From Takakia lepidozioides (Eukaryota; Streptophyta; Takakiopsida; Takakiales; Takakiaceae), in assembly GCA_030704615.1 (NCBI GenBank), contig CM060733.1:24118001-24182000 (forward strand): a stretch of DNA of 64,000 bases. The letters run 5' to 3'. Of this stretch, positions 22,685 to 35,104 are shown piece by piece; the stretch's first letter is position 1, and each line of letters begins with the position of its first letter. The notes under the pieces were generated by a model. The model ran no database searches. It had not been told where the DNA came from and worked only from the letters and a program-made list of their open reading frames with translations. The translations under genes and the position numbers were made by a program.

Positions 22685-24314
22685 TGATATCTCTCAACAG
22701 ACTTCCCGAAGGAAGCGTAAATTATGATGACTCTTGACCCTGAAGGGTTACTGTTCCGGTTCCGGTGGGAAGGTGGACACTACATACCTTTGTGACACCA
22801 ATTGGTGGATAGAACCCACAACCACTGCGGAGGTCGTATGTGCCCATTACCACTGTTGGTTGTCTAGTGCCCACAACCCGCCATGATTCGTGATTCATTC
22901 AGCCCACCACGCTTCTTATAGCCGCGATGTTCGAGTGGGGTTTTTTCGTAGGAAATCTGAATGATGTCCAGCATCTGCAAATCATATATAACCATGGATT
23001 TCCCAATTGATTTGGATCTTTGATAATCCATCCCGCTATTTCAAAAAAGAACTTAGTACCCATCCTACAACCGGATGAAATTGTCCCGATTTCAGTCCAA
23101 CAAAACAGTAGGAAGAGGGGAAGAGATTTGTGTATGCATTTTATGCTTGCGCCACATCTGTGCACGGTTGAGCAGATACAAAGACAAACGTATTTTTTTG
23201 CTACACCGGCTCTGTACTTGATATATTCATCTAGCCCGTCCTGCATATCTTATGTAGTGACATTGCAATGCACAAATTGGAAATCTGGTTCGTCAATGTC
23301 CTTCAAACAATACTCCACTATTCCAACAAAACCGCAAACCGCAAGAGGCTATGTCCATTGAAGCAACAATTTTTGATAAGCTGCCACGTCATTTATACTT
23401 GAGAGCTTTTTTAGATGAATCATACTCTTGACACATTGTAAGGTGACCACATTTTCTCCATTAACTTCAACATGATGCCTAGGGTTGGCTTCTCACAGTT
23501 CTCTCTCAGACACCGACGGTAGATTTTATTTTATTTTATTTTTTTCCGTGTCTTCAAGCGCCTTCGGCCTTCGTTCGTAAAAAAAAAAAAAATACGATGA
23601 ATTAGAGCGGCCCACCGTTTGGGGGTTGGTTGAACGTGAGCACACCTATGAGTTGCACGGCCGTGAGCAGCCTTTTTTTTTTTCATTTATGAAGTTTCAC
23701 ATACATGGCTACAGTCAGCAAGCTCCTTGAACCTGAATTTGCGATTATATTCAAAAAAATTGGTGCAACAGCTGACAAGAGAGAGAGATGACTCCGGCCT
23801 AGGCCGGCGTAACTAAGAGCCACTTGGCCTTGCGGCTACAGCCCCTTTTCAGGGGTGGGCAGCAATACTTAAATTCAGGTTGAGTTTGGTGAAGTGTGAA
23901 ACCAAATAGTAATTTTTGATGGCGACACTCTGACTTTTAGGATACAAAATTTGTGGCTCCAATATTGGAATTTCAATAGCATAGTGGCTACTACATGATA
24001 CTTTGAATAGAAATATATGCTCCATGGCCAGATAAAGGAGAGGTAATTGGCAAAAACCTCAAATTCGAAGTTTTCCTTTAAAACATCATTCAAATCTTTA
24101 ACACGATGTAAAAAAGGTCTACCATTTCATGAGGCTCAATGGATGATGGAAACAAAACATCCAATTGTCCAAAGTAGTAACTTATTAGAACCAGAAAGTT
24201 GAAGACTGCCTGATGATAACTACATACTTGCAAAACTTCTCAAATAGTCACTCCATATCGCGTGCAGTCAAGACCGTTGACCCACTGCTCAAACATAACA
24301 TCATATGGAAAGTT
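22685..24314. other. Repeat-rich non-coding stretch
   Basis: Contains T-rich and A-rich homopolymer tracts at about 23523-23595 and 23672-23683. No gene was recognised. A minus-strand open frame at 22899-23246 has no signature I know. Confidence 0.4.
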
Positions 24315-24881
24315 CTACAGTGTAAAACAATTTTGGCCATACATTCCTACCACAAGAGGCAAGTGGTTATCCAACAAAGAACATAACTTGTTCTTCAAGA
24401 AGGATAAGGACGAGAAACATCGTTTGTCTTCAACGCTCCCCAAGCCATGAACAATTGCGATCTCTGCAAGCCTCAAGTATTCCTGGATTGAGTGTGTGAG
24501 CACTCCGGATGCACTTCTGGTTCTCCGGAGTCAGGTAAGAGGATTAAGGTCGAATGGTGGCTTCATGGAAGCTTTGGCATTGCTTTGCATGCACATTTCA
24601 TACATGCCTTGTTGAGCATCGAGATTCCACCGATCAAGTAATCCAGTGAGTGACACCTCTTTGTCACCAAACTTAATTATGCGAGGCTCACAGTAGTCAG
24701 ACTTGAGGATCCAAGCGTTTAGGGAAACTTTTCTCACACCCACTTTGCATCCAAAATTGAGGATAGATGACGCCAAGGGCATCAAGCACAGACCATTCAA
24801 TCCTCTAGTCCGGCAATGAGTTGAGCCGCCGCACCTATCACAAGCCATGTGACTCTTATAAAAAGATATACAAACTTGCAC
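24315..24881 (-). pseudogene. hAT-like transposase C-terminal remnant
   Basis: One minus-strand frame carries FGDKEVSLTGLLDRWNLDAQ, then an in-frame TGA at 24533-24531, then IQEYLRLAEIAIVHGLGSVE and EDKRCFSSLSFLKNKLCSLL with LPLVVGMYGQNCF. The A-hGSVEDeRCFS-h-hKNKLR-L pattern is the hAT dimerisation region of the large plant hAT subfamily. An internal stop and the lack of an upstream DDE core show it is a relic. Sequence to about 25330 on the same strand may be more of it but is unreadable. Confidence 0.65.
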
Positions 24882-25450
24882 CTATCATAATCCCAGCTGT
24901 GACTTTCACATAATAATTAAAAGGTTCACAATGCATCAAAAACAGTATAGTTGTAGAACAATAGCGGTTCACAATTTTATGGATTAGTCACTTACTTTAG
25001 CACTCCAATTTGACTTTTGCAACAAGGGCATGAAAAAAGTCTCGTGTTACACCCCGCTCCTCACTAGACTCTGCATCAACATGAACAACCCACATTTTCT
25101 CTTCGTTTACCATGAAGGCAAGCTACTCGGTATTGTCATTGAGGTCTGCCACCCACTTGAGGTGTATCTGCTCATGGCTGCAATCCAGCAAGCCTTTAAA
25201 AGCCCAAAACTCATCATTGGAGAAGCAAGTGGATCGGTCATTATACAATGTGTAAAGCTGCCCTTGGCAAACTTTTATAGCTGCATAAAATACAATCACA
25301 CGTCTCTATGTTGTGCAAACTGCAACAAATAATCAATGTACTCTAGCAGCGGCAAGATGCAGCACATGCCAGGCAGGCAGTAGGGGACTTGCGAAATGAG
25401 TAGAAGTGCCTGCAATAAAATGTAGAATCAAAATATTAGCACACGAGGCG
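24882..25450. other. No supported gene
   Basis: Open frames on both strands lack recognised motifs. It may be decayed upstream sequence of the hAT relic. Confidence 0.35.
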
Positions 25451-25785
25451 GAGTTACAGTTGCACGGGGCATGGGTTACAGGGATGATGGGGTTACACGA
25501 GGAACTGGAGTTACACGGAGCGGGGTACATGGGGGTGAGAAATACATGGAGTGGGGGTTACATTGGAGTTACACGGTGAGGGTTACATGTGGTGGGGGTT
25601 ACATGGGATTACATGATGGGAGGTTTGCATGATGCGGGGTTACATGGAGTGAGGGTTACATGGAACTGGAGTTACACGGGAGGATTACATGGGGGTGAGG
25701 GTTACACTCGGCGGAGTTACAGGGGCTGACGGGCAGGGGGTTACATGGGCGTGGGTTACAGGGATGATGGGGTTACAGGGAACTG
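25451..25785. repeat. GTTACA-based minisatellite
   Basis: GGTTACA or GAGTTACA recurs every 10-25 bp, with variable linkers such as TGGGGGTGAGG, CGGAG and TGGAACTG. A longer module, CATGGGTTACAGGG ATGATGGGGTTACA, stands near both ends (about 25470 and 25753). The reverse strand reads TGTAACC-rich. It makes spurious Pro/Thr-rich open frames. It is G-rich and purine-biased on the plus strand. Confidence 0.9.
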
Positions 25786-26075
25786 GCGGACTGGTGGAAG
25801 CGGCGGACTGGTGTCGCAGGACAACGACGCCGATAGGATGAGAGTGGGGGTGGGGAGGGTTTGACCGAGCCCTGCCGGCTTGCTTTCGATGGTTGCCAGA
25901 GGCGGAGAACCGGCGGTACGGGGTGCCAGAAAGGGACTGTCCTGACGCACTCACATTAAGTTCTTACATTATTCCTATTATCTCCCCATCTTGGATGTGT
26001 AAATTTTTTCAAATTAGGCAACTATAAATAATGATCACAAAATGAAACATAAAAATATAAAAATACAGCCGCTGC

Positions 26076-26215
26076 TATGGATGAAAATTGAAAATTGAAA
26101 ATTGAGTCCATGGATGACGTTTTAAATGAAAACTCAACCACTTCCATGGATGAAAATTGAAAAACTGAGTCCATGGATGACGTCTAAATGAATATCATTT
26201 TAAGTGGATATCATT
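26076..26215. repeat. Short tandem repeat with TCCATGGATGA motifs
   Basis: Two units of about 75-80 bp, each with ATGGATGAAAATTGAAAA, TTGAGTCCATGGATGACG or CTGAGTCCATGGATGACG, and TAAATGAA, in AT-rich surroundings. The following 26270-26370 holds three copies of an ATTAGGCACT motif. Confidence 0.7.
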
Positions 26216-26440
26216 TTTAGATTTTTTTCCATTATTTTTTTTTTCTAATTTAAATTCAAGTTTTTATACCATAGGCACTTTTAGAGAAATTTTTGAAAAT
26301 TAGGCACTCTTTAAAGATAATTTTCTTAAATTAGGCACTCTTGTCAAAAATAATTTATTTTGATTAGGCACTTTTTTTTCGAATTAATTTCTGCCTAACC
26401 GGCTATCCCACTACAGTACCTCTGGGTACTGAACCTCCAG

Positions 26441-26705
26441 CTAACTCCAACCACTCTTCCTCACAATGGGACTTTCTAAAAAGCTCCCGTCATGGACCCC
26501 TTCTTTCCTGGCCACCTCAAATGCTAAAGCACCATCCACCAGTTTCCACGTGGGTTCCACCCTGCCATGAACCTCATTTGTCGCCATAGCTTTGTGGAGA
26601 ATCCTACTGGTTTGAAGCTTCATGTCCAGCAAGTCATGCAGAGGTCTGGAGATGATTCCCAGGCAGCCAGTGTGGTCCAGCGATTCCATCACAATGGCTG
26701 CAATA
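26441..26705 (-). CDS. Unidentified terminal exon with conserved-looking sequence
   Basis: After a good acceptor (TTTATTGCAG) the minus strand reads IVMESLDHTGCLGIISRPLH, DLLDMKLQTSRILHKAMATN, EVHGRVEPTWKLVDGALAFE, VARKEGVHDGSFLESP and IVRKSGWS followed by TAG. The 87-codon frame has balanced protein-like composition, a clear 3' splice site and a stop. That suggests the last exon of a real or recently real gene. I cannot name the family. Upstream exons were not found in the next 1.3 kb, so it may be a stranded, transposed exon. Confidence 0.5.
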
Positions 26706-27559
26706 AATTAGAAGTTTAATGGGCCCTTAGGAAGGCCGTGAGTTTTGTTTTCTTGAATTCTGCCCGTTCTTGGTTTACACAAAAAGACCTCCTACTTGCG
26801 CGATAAAAAAAAGTACACCTTGGCACTAACAGTGGCACGTTGGCTGATCGCCAGGGAAAAGAGTGTCTCCATTCTGCGTTTTTGGACCTTCGAAGCGGAA
26901 GTGCTACATGCGATTGTCACGTAGGCTTTGGGTTTCGTGCCATCATTGTCAAGTTTCCCTCGTTTTCGCGCCATCGCGGCAAGCTCTCAGTTGCATGCTC
27001 AGCCTCACGTGCGCATCAACTCTAGGCGCTCTTGAGACGTTCATCGCATCTTGCGGGGGCACTCGGGAGGAGGGCGTTGTTCGCCAGGCTTTCCAGCTTC
27101 TCCATGCGAGGCGCCATCTAGGCCCTCGCACGTCTCTCTCTGGCGCTCCACAGGTAGCGGACTACCCCTTATCCTACGAACAGGGGCTGCCGACAGTTGC
27201 ATGCAGTGAGTACAGGCATTGTTGAGAAACTTAATGTGCTCTACCTATTACGACTTCACATTCTGCTCTCTACCTTTCACTGGAGAGGGACGTGTGCGGT
27301 AGGGGCTTGGACTCAAGCAACGAGCTCTCAGTGCCATTCTCTGGGCACCATCTTGAAGCGAGTCTGCTCGGGAACGGGTTGTCTCTTTGTACTTGTGCAG
27401 ATCTATGCAGCTGTGCGTCCTGAAGATTTGTGACCGTCCCGGCGGACGTCTCTCTTGCATGCGGTGCTTCGAGTGGTGACTCTGGGGCAGTGCAGGTGTA
27501 TCTTGTCGTTATGCATGTGCGGCAGATCGATCTGACAAGCATGGTGTAATGCGTTGTGC
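26706..27559. other. No supported gene
   Basis: GC-richer segment with several overlapping open frames on both strands and no recognised motif. Confidence 0.35.
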
Positions 27560-27775
27560 AATGAACATATAAGAGATATTTGTACTCATAAGACTTTGTT
27601 TTCTGTACTCATATGAGAGAAAGATGTATGTTTGTTTACTTTGTTTTCTGGCATACTTTGTTTTCTGTACTTCTGTTTTCTGTACATATGAGAGAAAGAT
27701 GTACTCATGAGGCTTTGTTTTCTGTAGCCTATGAGGGAGAGAGAAACTGAGAGAGGGAGAGAGAGAGAGATGGGG
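27560..27775. repeat. Tandem TTTGTTTTCTGTA / ACTCATAAGAC repeats and a GA microsatellite
   Basis: TTTGTTTTCTG recurs at about 27595, 27640, 27659, 27672 and 27714, with ACTCATAAGAC or ACTCATGAGGC and ATGAGAGAAAGATGTA between. A GA-rich run lies at about 27730-27770. Related ACTCATAAGACGTTGTTTGCC occurs alone at about 4246 and a variant at about 9233. Confidence 0.75.
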
Positions 27776-27996
27776 GTTTGAGAGATGAATGTGGGGTCTA
27801 GCCATGGCTCAATGAAGGTAAGAGGAGGGCAGAGAGAAGCATCTACGTGGGGCTGCTGCTCGCACCACCAGAGCTATTGTCAAGGCCTTTTTCCGTGACT
27901 TTCGTGACTCCGTGATTTCCATGAAGGTTTAAAGGTATGTGCAAATCTCTCTTCTCCTTTGTTTGTGGCACCCATCAATGTTTTAACCTCTGCACC

Positions 27997-28290
27997 CACT
28001 ACAAGAGATGAGCGTTTTTAGGACTACGGCTTTGGCGGAGTCATAAAAATTGCACTAGGTACATGACTACAGAGCGTTGAAATGCATTACAGTTTTAGTT
28101 TTATGACTTTGTAGTAATGGATATCACTACATGACTCCGGAAAGTTAGGGAGCATTGGTCAAACATTGTTGACCATGATGACAGGGATGGTTTATATGAC
28201 TAGTGTGATATGTTTGACTACACATGGACGACGTTTCATGGAATCTTCTGACTCCATGACTGAAGATGGTTTCAGAGCTCTATTTATACG
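27997..28290. mobile_element. Probable left terminus and subterminal repeats of the CACTA element
   Basis: CACTACAAGAGATGAGCG at 27997 has the form of plant CACTA terminal inverted repeats (CACTACAAGAAA..). It is followed by closely spaced GACTAC, ATGACTCC and CATGACT motifs, like the subterminal repeats to which the TNPA-type protein binds. The matching right terminus (..CTTGTAGTG) was not found. The terminus call is inference from sequence form. Confidence 0.55.
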
Positions 28291-29300
28291 ACTACATCAC
28301 TACACGTGTCATTTTGAAGGCACATATAATGCAAATAAGGTTGCCTATTAGGTTTAAAAAAGTTAAAAAAATGCTAATAAGGTTGTCCATTAGTGTAATC
28401 GTGAACAGAAAGGAGGGCTGGGACTTGGCGTTTTTTTGTCTCCTGCGCCACACCACATAGCTGAGGGATGGAACGCGATGATAGCAGGATATGCAGGGGC
28501 GTGGGATGGAGGCGTTGAGCAAATGATGCACGAAGGAGAAGAGGAGGAGGAGACGAGACGAGGAAAAGCGAGCTCGCCGTTCTTGGGAGAGTCAGCTTGG
28601 TCTTAGCAAGCGTGTTTCAATCTCTGACTACTCATCTACGCCGTAGTGGTTCGATCTCACAGACCAATCCGACATTACCTGACTACAGACACCTGCAGCA
28701 CACACAAGAGGTCATCGGTCAAATCCTCCATGGGTCAGGACAGGTCAAGGACAATGTGGTAGGGCACCTTCTTCTTCAACCTATTCCAGCCTGTGTTGCC
28801 CTCTCATCAGACTCGGCCGCAAGATGCATATTGAATTCTGTAAGTTAGTCGTTGGGTAGATCTCTGGTGGTTTGGAGTGACTTTGGTAAGTTACTGCCAG
28901 TGTGGCAGCAGGGAAGTATCCAAAAACATATAATAGAGGTGAGGAGAAGCTTTGGGGTGAACACTTTCCGACCCCAATGGTGGGACAATGGAGACAAAAA
29001 GGCGAATGCCTGTTGGACTACAGAGAGAAGCAGATGCATTTCAGATTGTGATAAGTAGGGTTGGGGTGTTTTGGGGAAGAACTCCACACCAGTATGGTTG
29101 GGGTGTTTGCTGGTAGAATTGTAGGCTGTCAGAGGCATGGATAGCTGAAGGAGCAGGGATAGAGTGTGGGGTCCAGATTCATCCAAGAGGCTGGATTTCA
29201 AGCTCCACATTACCTATGATTCCTTGTGGAAGGATAGTTACAAGAAACCTACATGGGTAGATGGTCAACTGGAAGCGGCATGCTGTACTATATGTCATTA
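28291..29300. other. Non-coding interior of the presumed CACTA element
   Basis: No recognised coding. Open frames of 60-120 codons on both strands carry no known motif. Confidence 0.35.
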
Positions 29301-30385
29301 CTGTACTATATGTCATTCCAGAGACTGTCATTGTTGGTCCATGTGTTTTACAACAATGCTATCAATATAAGACTTCTGGTTCGCATTGGAAGCTCAATCC
29401 CTGTAAGTTCATTGTGTGTGAAGCTCAAACTTGTGATTTGAAGGATCTTGTAGCCAAGTTCATTCAACCGGAAAGGAAAAATTCTGAAAGCTCCCAAATT
29501 TGATGTGGGCAAGCTTATGGAGGTAAGACTTAGCTTCCCTCCTCTAATGTAAGTGTTGGATAAGTTTCATTTAGTGTCGACCTTCACTGCATATTGGCTC
29601 TTTTTTGGCTGGTTTCATATTTTCTTGGCTGGTATGCTGTTGGTTGGCTTCTTTCATTTCACGTGTGTAGTAGAAGGGGAGAAGTACTTTCCTAAGTTCT
29701 GCTGCAACAATGTCTTTTTCCAGCCTAGATGTTTTCGATGGATACAAATTGAAGTGCTTTGAATGTTGCTGCAATACTATAATAAAGTGGAGGGTGCTGA
29801 ATGCAGTTGGCCTTGCTTCGTGCAGGCATAATCCAGGGAAATGTGGACATAGCTGAAACCCCATGATAGCATTTCCAGAGGACGGTGTGGATGGCCTCAC
29901 AATCCAGCATGCAAAATCCATGACAATGTGGAGATGGCTGAATGGGCAAACAGGTTAAGTGGCGAACAAGCCACGTCACTGGTACATAGTTGCATGCTTA
30001 CATAGTACATGAAAGCGTACTATATGTCATTCCCGAAATTGACCATGTTGGTCCATGTATTTTACAACAATGCTATCAATAAAAGACCAATGGTTCGCAT
30101 TGGAAACTCTATCCCCGTAAGTGGCTTGTGCGTGATACTCAAACTTGTGATTTGAAGGATCTTATACCCCAGTTCATTGCAGAGGTGATTGGAAAAGACA
30201 TTGAGAAGGCAACAGCCGTTATCTATAATCTACAGATCCCCTTCAATTTGATGTGGGAAAGCCGGCTGGCTGGAGGTCTAGTCTCACTTTCACTCATCTA
30301 ATGTCAGTGTTGTATCCATTGCAATGTGGAGATGTTTGAAACAACATTGGAGCATTTCCAGAGGATGGTCTGGATGGCCTTTCGT
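29301..30385. repeat. Diverged duplication inside the presumed CACTA element
   Basis: About 165 bp at 29301-29466 recurs at 30017-30181. Both copies share TACTATATGTCATTCC, TTTTACAACAATGCTATCAAT, GGTTCGCATTGGAA, CTCAAACTTGTGATTTGAAG and AGTTCATT. A second block around ATTTCCAGAGGA.GGT.TGGATGGCC at about 29870 recurs at about 30353. The order is kept, so a unit of roughly 0.5-0.7 kb was duplicated and then diverged. Confidence 0.8.
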
Positions 30386-30722
30386 GGCGTGTGCCGAATC
30401 CATGGCAAGAAAACATTGCAGGCAGAACCCATGGCAATGGTACCAGCACGGGTTGGTCCAAAGCCAATTGCAACAACAAATGAATAAAGGGTGTTGAAAG
30501 GAAGCACTCCATAATTGATCATAAAATCCAGTGTCCAAGCATGATATCTTAATGGGAATGCAAAGGGAGTGTTACCACCTTAAACTATCATGCATGGTCT
30601 ATAACTGGAGTGCACAAAATCGCGCATATCTAATCTTCATCATCCTCATCTATGTCTGGGTCACTACATGTATCACTGTCTTCATCACAGACTTGATCTT
30701 GTCCAAGGGTGGCTGAACATCA

Positions 30723-33700
30723 TCACCACGTATACGGGGTGCTCGGAGGTACAAGGAGGCCACCTGCTCTGAAGTAACCGGTTACCGCTCGGCTGCATGT
30801 TGGGCCATCAGTAACCAGAGTCTCCTCTAGTCTTTGTGGGGCTAACAATCCTTCCACTTCCGCCACATCATCATTATCAATTGATATGTCGCAGACCACT
30901 CTACGTGCTCGGGGGCTCTTCTCCAGGACGACTTTCCACCCCGGCTCCTTCACACAATCAGAAAAAAACACTTGATCAACCTGGCCAGGAAACACAAAAG
31001 GTTGCTCAGAAGGTGGAAGCATACGGTTAAAATTGACAAGTGTGAAGCCAGCATCATCCTGCTTCATTGACATAGGTTGACGACCCATGCGACTCGCCCG
31101 TACCCACACACAAAAACACTATAGGTTTGTGTTTGGCCATAGTCAATTTGCAAAATCTCCCTTATAAGACCCACATATCTTGTAGGTTTCTCCATGTCAT
31201 TGCCTGAATTGTTGGTAATGGGCTGGTGCTGGAAAACAGATGAGACTCCACAATCAAAACACCATACTTGTTGTGTTCATGCCGGGGGATGTAACCCTGT
31301 AATGGTTACCATACGTTGTCATACTCTTGAATGACAGGGCAGTAAATGATGGAGGCCTTGAAAGATCCAGTAATTCCTCACGTGTTGTAGGATCAAGCCC
31401 ATTTGATTGAATTGAGAGATGATCCCGTACACCTTGAGGGAGCCAAACAGCAAATGGAGGACAAGGATGCAAATCAGGAGGGTACTGAATTGCCGTGGGA
31501 TTGCTCATGCCTTCCAGCCCTTGCTCCTCACGAAACAAGCGTCGTCTGGCTTCTATCCGTGTGGACTCTGCTTCATATATCATGTCACAATCCGAGGGTC
31601 AGCCAGGAGATTGACAGAGGTGGCGTGGGAGATTTGAAAAGACGCCATATGCCAACTAATGATAAATGACTAAAACTTGGAAATCTGAATGTCAATGAAG
31701 TAGATTTCTTACCCCAACATGACTGACAAACGAGGATGGTTCTGAATGATGTACTCATGTACAATATCACACAGGTCATTCAATTTTCGGGCTTTAGAAC
31801 TTCCTTCCACAACTTCACGTTCCACAAATTCCGCCTCATCTGCATCCCACACCCTTCGTACACTTCCATCAAATCCTGCCATATACTCTGTGCAAAAACC
31901 CAATGCTTCTTCAATTTAGTATCCTTCTGCCATGCTCCCCTCGGGCCTTGCCATGTTTCTTACTTAGCCCTTCATATCTTTCATTGCCCGCTCCATGGGG
32001 TACATCCAACGAGATGCTACGGGCCCGCAAAAGTACAACTCATCCACTAGGTGAATAACCAGATGTGTCATCACATCAAAAAATGATGGTGGGAACTCCT
32101 TCTCTATAAGACAGAGAGAAAGAACTGCTTCAGTTCTCAATTCCTCATATTCTACAGGATTCACCACTTTTGCACACAACTTCTTAAATACACGACATAC
32201 TCGCAAAATGGTCCTTCAAGGACCACTTGGCATGAGCCCACGGATAGCAAGCGGTATAATTTGCTGCATGAGCACATGATAGTCATGTGATTTCATGCCA
32301 GACAACTTCTTCTTCACCACATGCTTTTTGAAAGCTGATGCGTAGCCTGTTGGCACTTTCAAGTTCTGCACAATCTCCAGAAAGACTTGTAACTCAGCCT
32401 CAGTGAGGACATAAGGGGTAGGAGGCATAATTAACGTATCTGCTCTGTCAGGATCACGTTGTAGCCACAATTCCGGGCGCATCCCAAGTAGCTCCAAATC
32501 ACGACGAACTTTCAATGTGTCTTTCTCTCCAAAGATAGTTTTAATAATATTTTCAGCCAAGTTCTTCTCGCAATGCATTGCGTCAAACGTGTGGCGGATG
32601 AGGAGACCCTACAAAATGAACACATAAGCAATTGAGCATTTACTCATCACAATTTAAACAGAAAACGCAAAAATGTACATAGCCAATTTAAAGGCCATGA
32701 AGGAATTACCTCCCAATAAGGTAAGACATATAAAATTAACAATCGCTTAACTCCATGAGTTTTTGCTGGGTCTGTCGTGCTATCTGGCGTCCCTCCGTTT
32801 TCCACCCATGCAGTGTGAGCTGTTGCAAGCTCCTTGATTTGTGTTCCAGTCTGCGTTTTTGGAGGAGTTCCATACTCAGTAGCGCCATTGAACATTCTTG
32901 ACCTTCTATATGGATGATTGCGGGCCAAAAATCAAATTTTCCACATGTGTGTAACTGCTGTGAAGTCACCCCGGGTCCACAAGCTGGACAACCAGCATAA
33001 CCTTTCGTCACTTGACCTGAGAGCAAGCCATATGCAGGGTAGTCATGGATTGACCACATCAACACTGCCCTTAGTGTGAATTCGCGTTGACCACGAGGAC
33101 GAGAAACATCATGAGCTGCAATCCCTCTCCATAGTTCCAGTAGCTCTTCCACTAGGGGCATCAGGTAAACATCTACGTTGTCCGAGGTAACAGACTCCTT
33201 ACCAGGAATCAGTAGCGCTAACATGACAAAGAACTTTTTGGTCATCAACCACGGAGGCAGATTGTAATTGACCAAGAGAACGGGCCATGTGCTCCAACTT
33301 GTGGATTGTGCTCCGTAGGGATTTACACCGTCTAAGGCCAATCCAAATCGCAAAGATCGTGGCTCTGCAGCAAAATCCTCAAATGTGGTGTCAATGTGTC
33401 TCCATGCTTTGCTATCAGCTGGATGTCGAACCAACCCATCCTGGCTCTTATGTCTGTCGTGCCATGTCATGAGGTTAGCGATCAATTTACATCGGTACAT
33501 ACGTTTCAACCTTAGAATGACAGGGAAGTGTCGCAATACTTTCTTGGGCACACTTCCACGACCTGGAATGTAACGGGAACTGCGGCACACTGGGCAAATG
33601 TTTACATTCTCATACTCCCCACGGAAGAGTACACAACCACGCTCACAGGCATGAATCATGGTGTACTGCAATCCCATCTTGGCAATCATGGTTTTTGCTT

Positions 33701-34271
33701 CATAGTGAGTTTTCGACAATGAATTCTTTTTAGGCAAAAAAACTCTTACGCAACAATCCCAGAAGCTCATCCACAAATGCATTGGTGCACTTGTGGGTAG
33801 TGCATGCATTCAGCAACGTCAAAGTTGCTTGCAGCCGGCTGATGGAGCACCCTTCAAAAAGTGGACATTGCGACTGTCGGAAGAGTTTATCATACTTGGG
33901 ATCAACGTGCAGGTGAGCATTCTCATCAAATTCATTGTCTTCGGAATCGTCGAGATCATCGTCATGATCGGCAAATGTGTGATCGGTTCCACCATGAATG
34001 GGGTCCTCTCTGTTTGCATCTGCAAAGAGAAACGCTTCGTGCAATGCACGCTGCATTTCTACCTCCAATCCACCACTCTTATCTGCGTTCTCTTCCCTTT
34101 GGAGGCAACTTTTACACCACCTTTAAACTTTTTGTAAACTGCATTGTAACCTGCTTGGGTGATCCCATTCCTGTCACACGTCTCCAAAATCTCACTGGGC
34201 CCAACCTGTTCATTGAGATATTGATTTGCCATTTTTGCACCTATGTGAATAAAAGTAGGCACATGCAACAT
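30723..34271 (-). pseudogene. CACTA (En/Spm) transposase gene, TNP2 type, broken
   Basis: Minus-strand segments in order. 34271-34059 and 34068-33730 form an acidic N-terminus. 33809-32736 is the TNP2/Transposase_21 core: NICPVCRSSRYIPG, PKKVLRHFPVILRLKRMY, WHDRHKSQDGLVRHPADSKA, LRFGLALDGVNPYG, STWPVLLVNYNLPPWL and IHDYPAYGLLSGQVTKGYAG. 32578-32216 and 32206-31964 match the DUF4218 region (MHCEKNLAENII, LSGMKSHDYHVLMQQIIPLA, FPPSFFDVMTHLVIHLV, MYPMERAMKDMKG). 31903-31709 and 31583-31254 follow. 31109-30723 matches DUF4216 (QPFVFPGQVDQVFF). The order is that of an autonomous CACTA element. Frame changes between segments are partly introns and partly decay, so function is doubtful. The TNP2 protein cuts element ends and moves DNA. 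Confidence 0.88.
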
Positions 34272-34484
34272 CGAATCTACCTCTGTCCTTGATAGAATTT
34301 GAGCGAAGACTTTTCCCGATTCTTCTTGGGAACTTCTATCGCGACAAAGCCTCTTTTTGCTGTTTGATGCAGCGTTCTCTTATTGCACTTTTCGTGCAGT
34401 AGCTGGCATAATGATACTCCGCGCCAATCTTCTAAGCGCCTTGGCTTGTCCACCGTTTGGTGCAAGATTGTTCAGATCTTTCCT

Positions 34485-34856
34485 CTAGCGTATTTGGCTT
34501 CTAGGTCCATATGGGGTGTTGCGAACCTTACTCAGTTTTTGCTCCAAGCAAGTATAAGTTGCCCTAGACCTTGTGAGCTGCAACCTAAGGGATCTCAATT
34601 CGGACTTGTGGGAACTCGCAATCTGATCTAACTCCATCGCATGAATTGATTGTACAGCTTCTAATTGAGCTTCACAAACACCCTCCATTACACGGACTTC
34701 TTCTTTTTTATTTTGAACTTGTAACCGCAGACTATGTAGCTGACTCTCATATGAAGCTCTCATGTTGCTCATGTTGCTTTCCAGAGTAATGATCCGAGCA
34801 CTCAATGAATCAATCTCCACGCGGGAGGAACTTTCTACTTGAACTTGATCCCTCAA
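34485..34856 (-). CDS. Coiled-coil open frame upstream of the CACTA transposase
   Basis: A 123-codon minus-strand frame of heptad-like composition (SLSARIITLESNMSNMRASY, SQLHSLRLQVQNKKEEVRVM). It is repetitive in pattern, with two HSLRLQ / RSLRLQLTRSRA segments. It lies on the same strand 5' of the transposase exons, so it may be part of the CACTA element's second gene or its first exons. No homology was recognised. Confidence 0.4.
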   Translation of the reverse strand: MRDQVQVESSSRVEIDSLSARIITLESNMSNMRASYESQLHSLRLQVQNKKEEVRVMEGVCEAQLEAVQSIHAMELDQIASSHKSELRSLRLQLTRSRATYTCLEQKLSKVRNTPYGPRSQIR

Positions 34857-35104
34857 TTTTTGAATCTCTACTGCGCTTTGCTGTTGTGCAGCTTCAAATA
34901 GAATTTGTCAATTTGCGGTCTCTACAGTGGTTGAGCAAACACTTTGAAGGTGTTTCACATAACCCAGAAAACCCTCCTCTCCATCTCCCACGAATTGAAG
35001 CAAATCTCTTATGGAACTCATGGTGGGACGTACTCCTGTAGCTGGGTTGTCGTGCGTATACATATCGCTACACAACTACATCGCTGTCCAAACCACACAC
35101 AATA

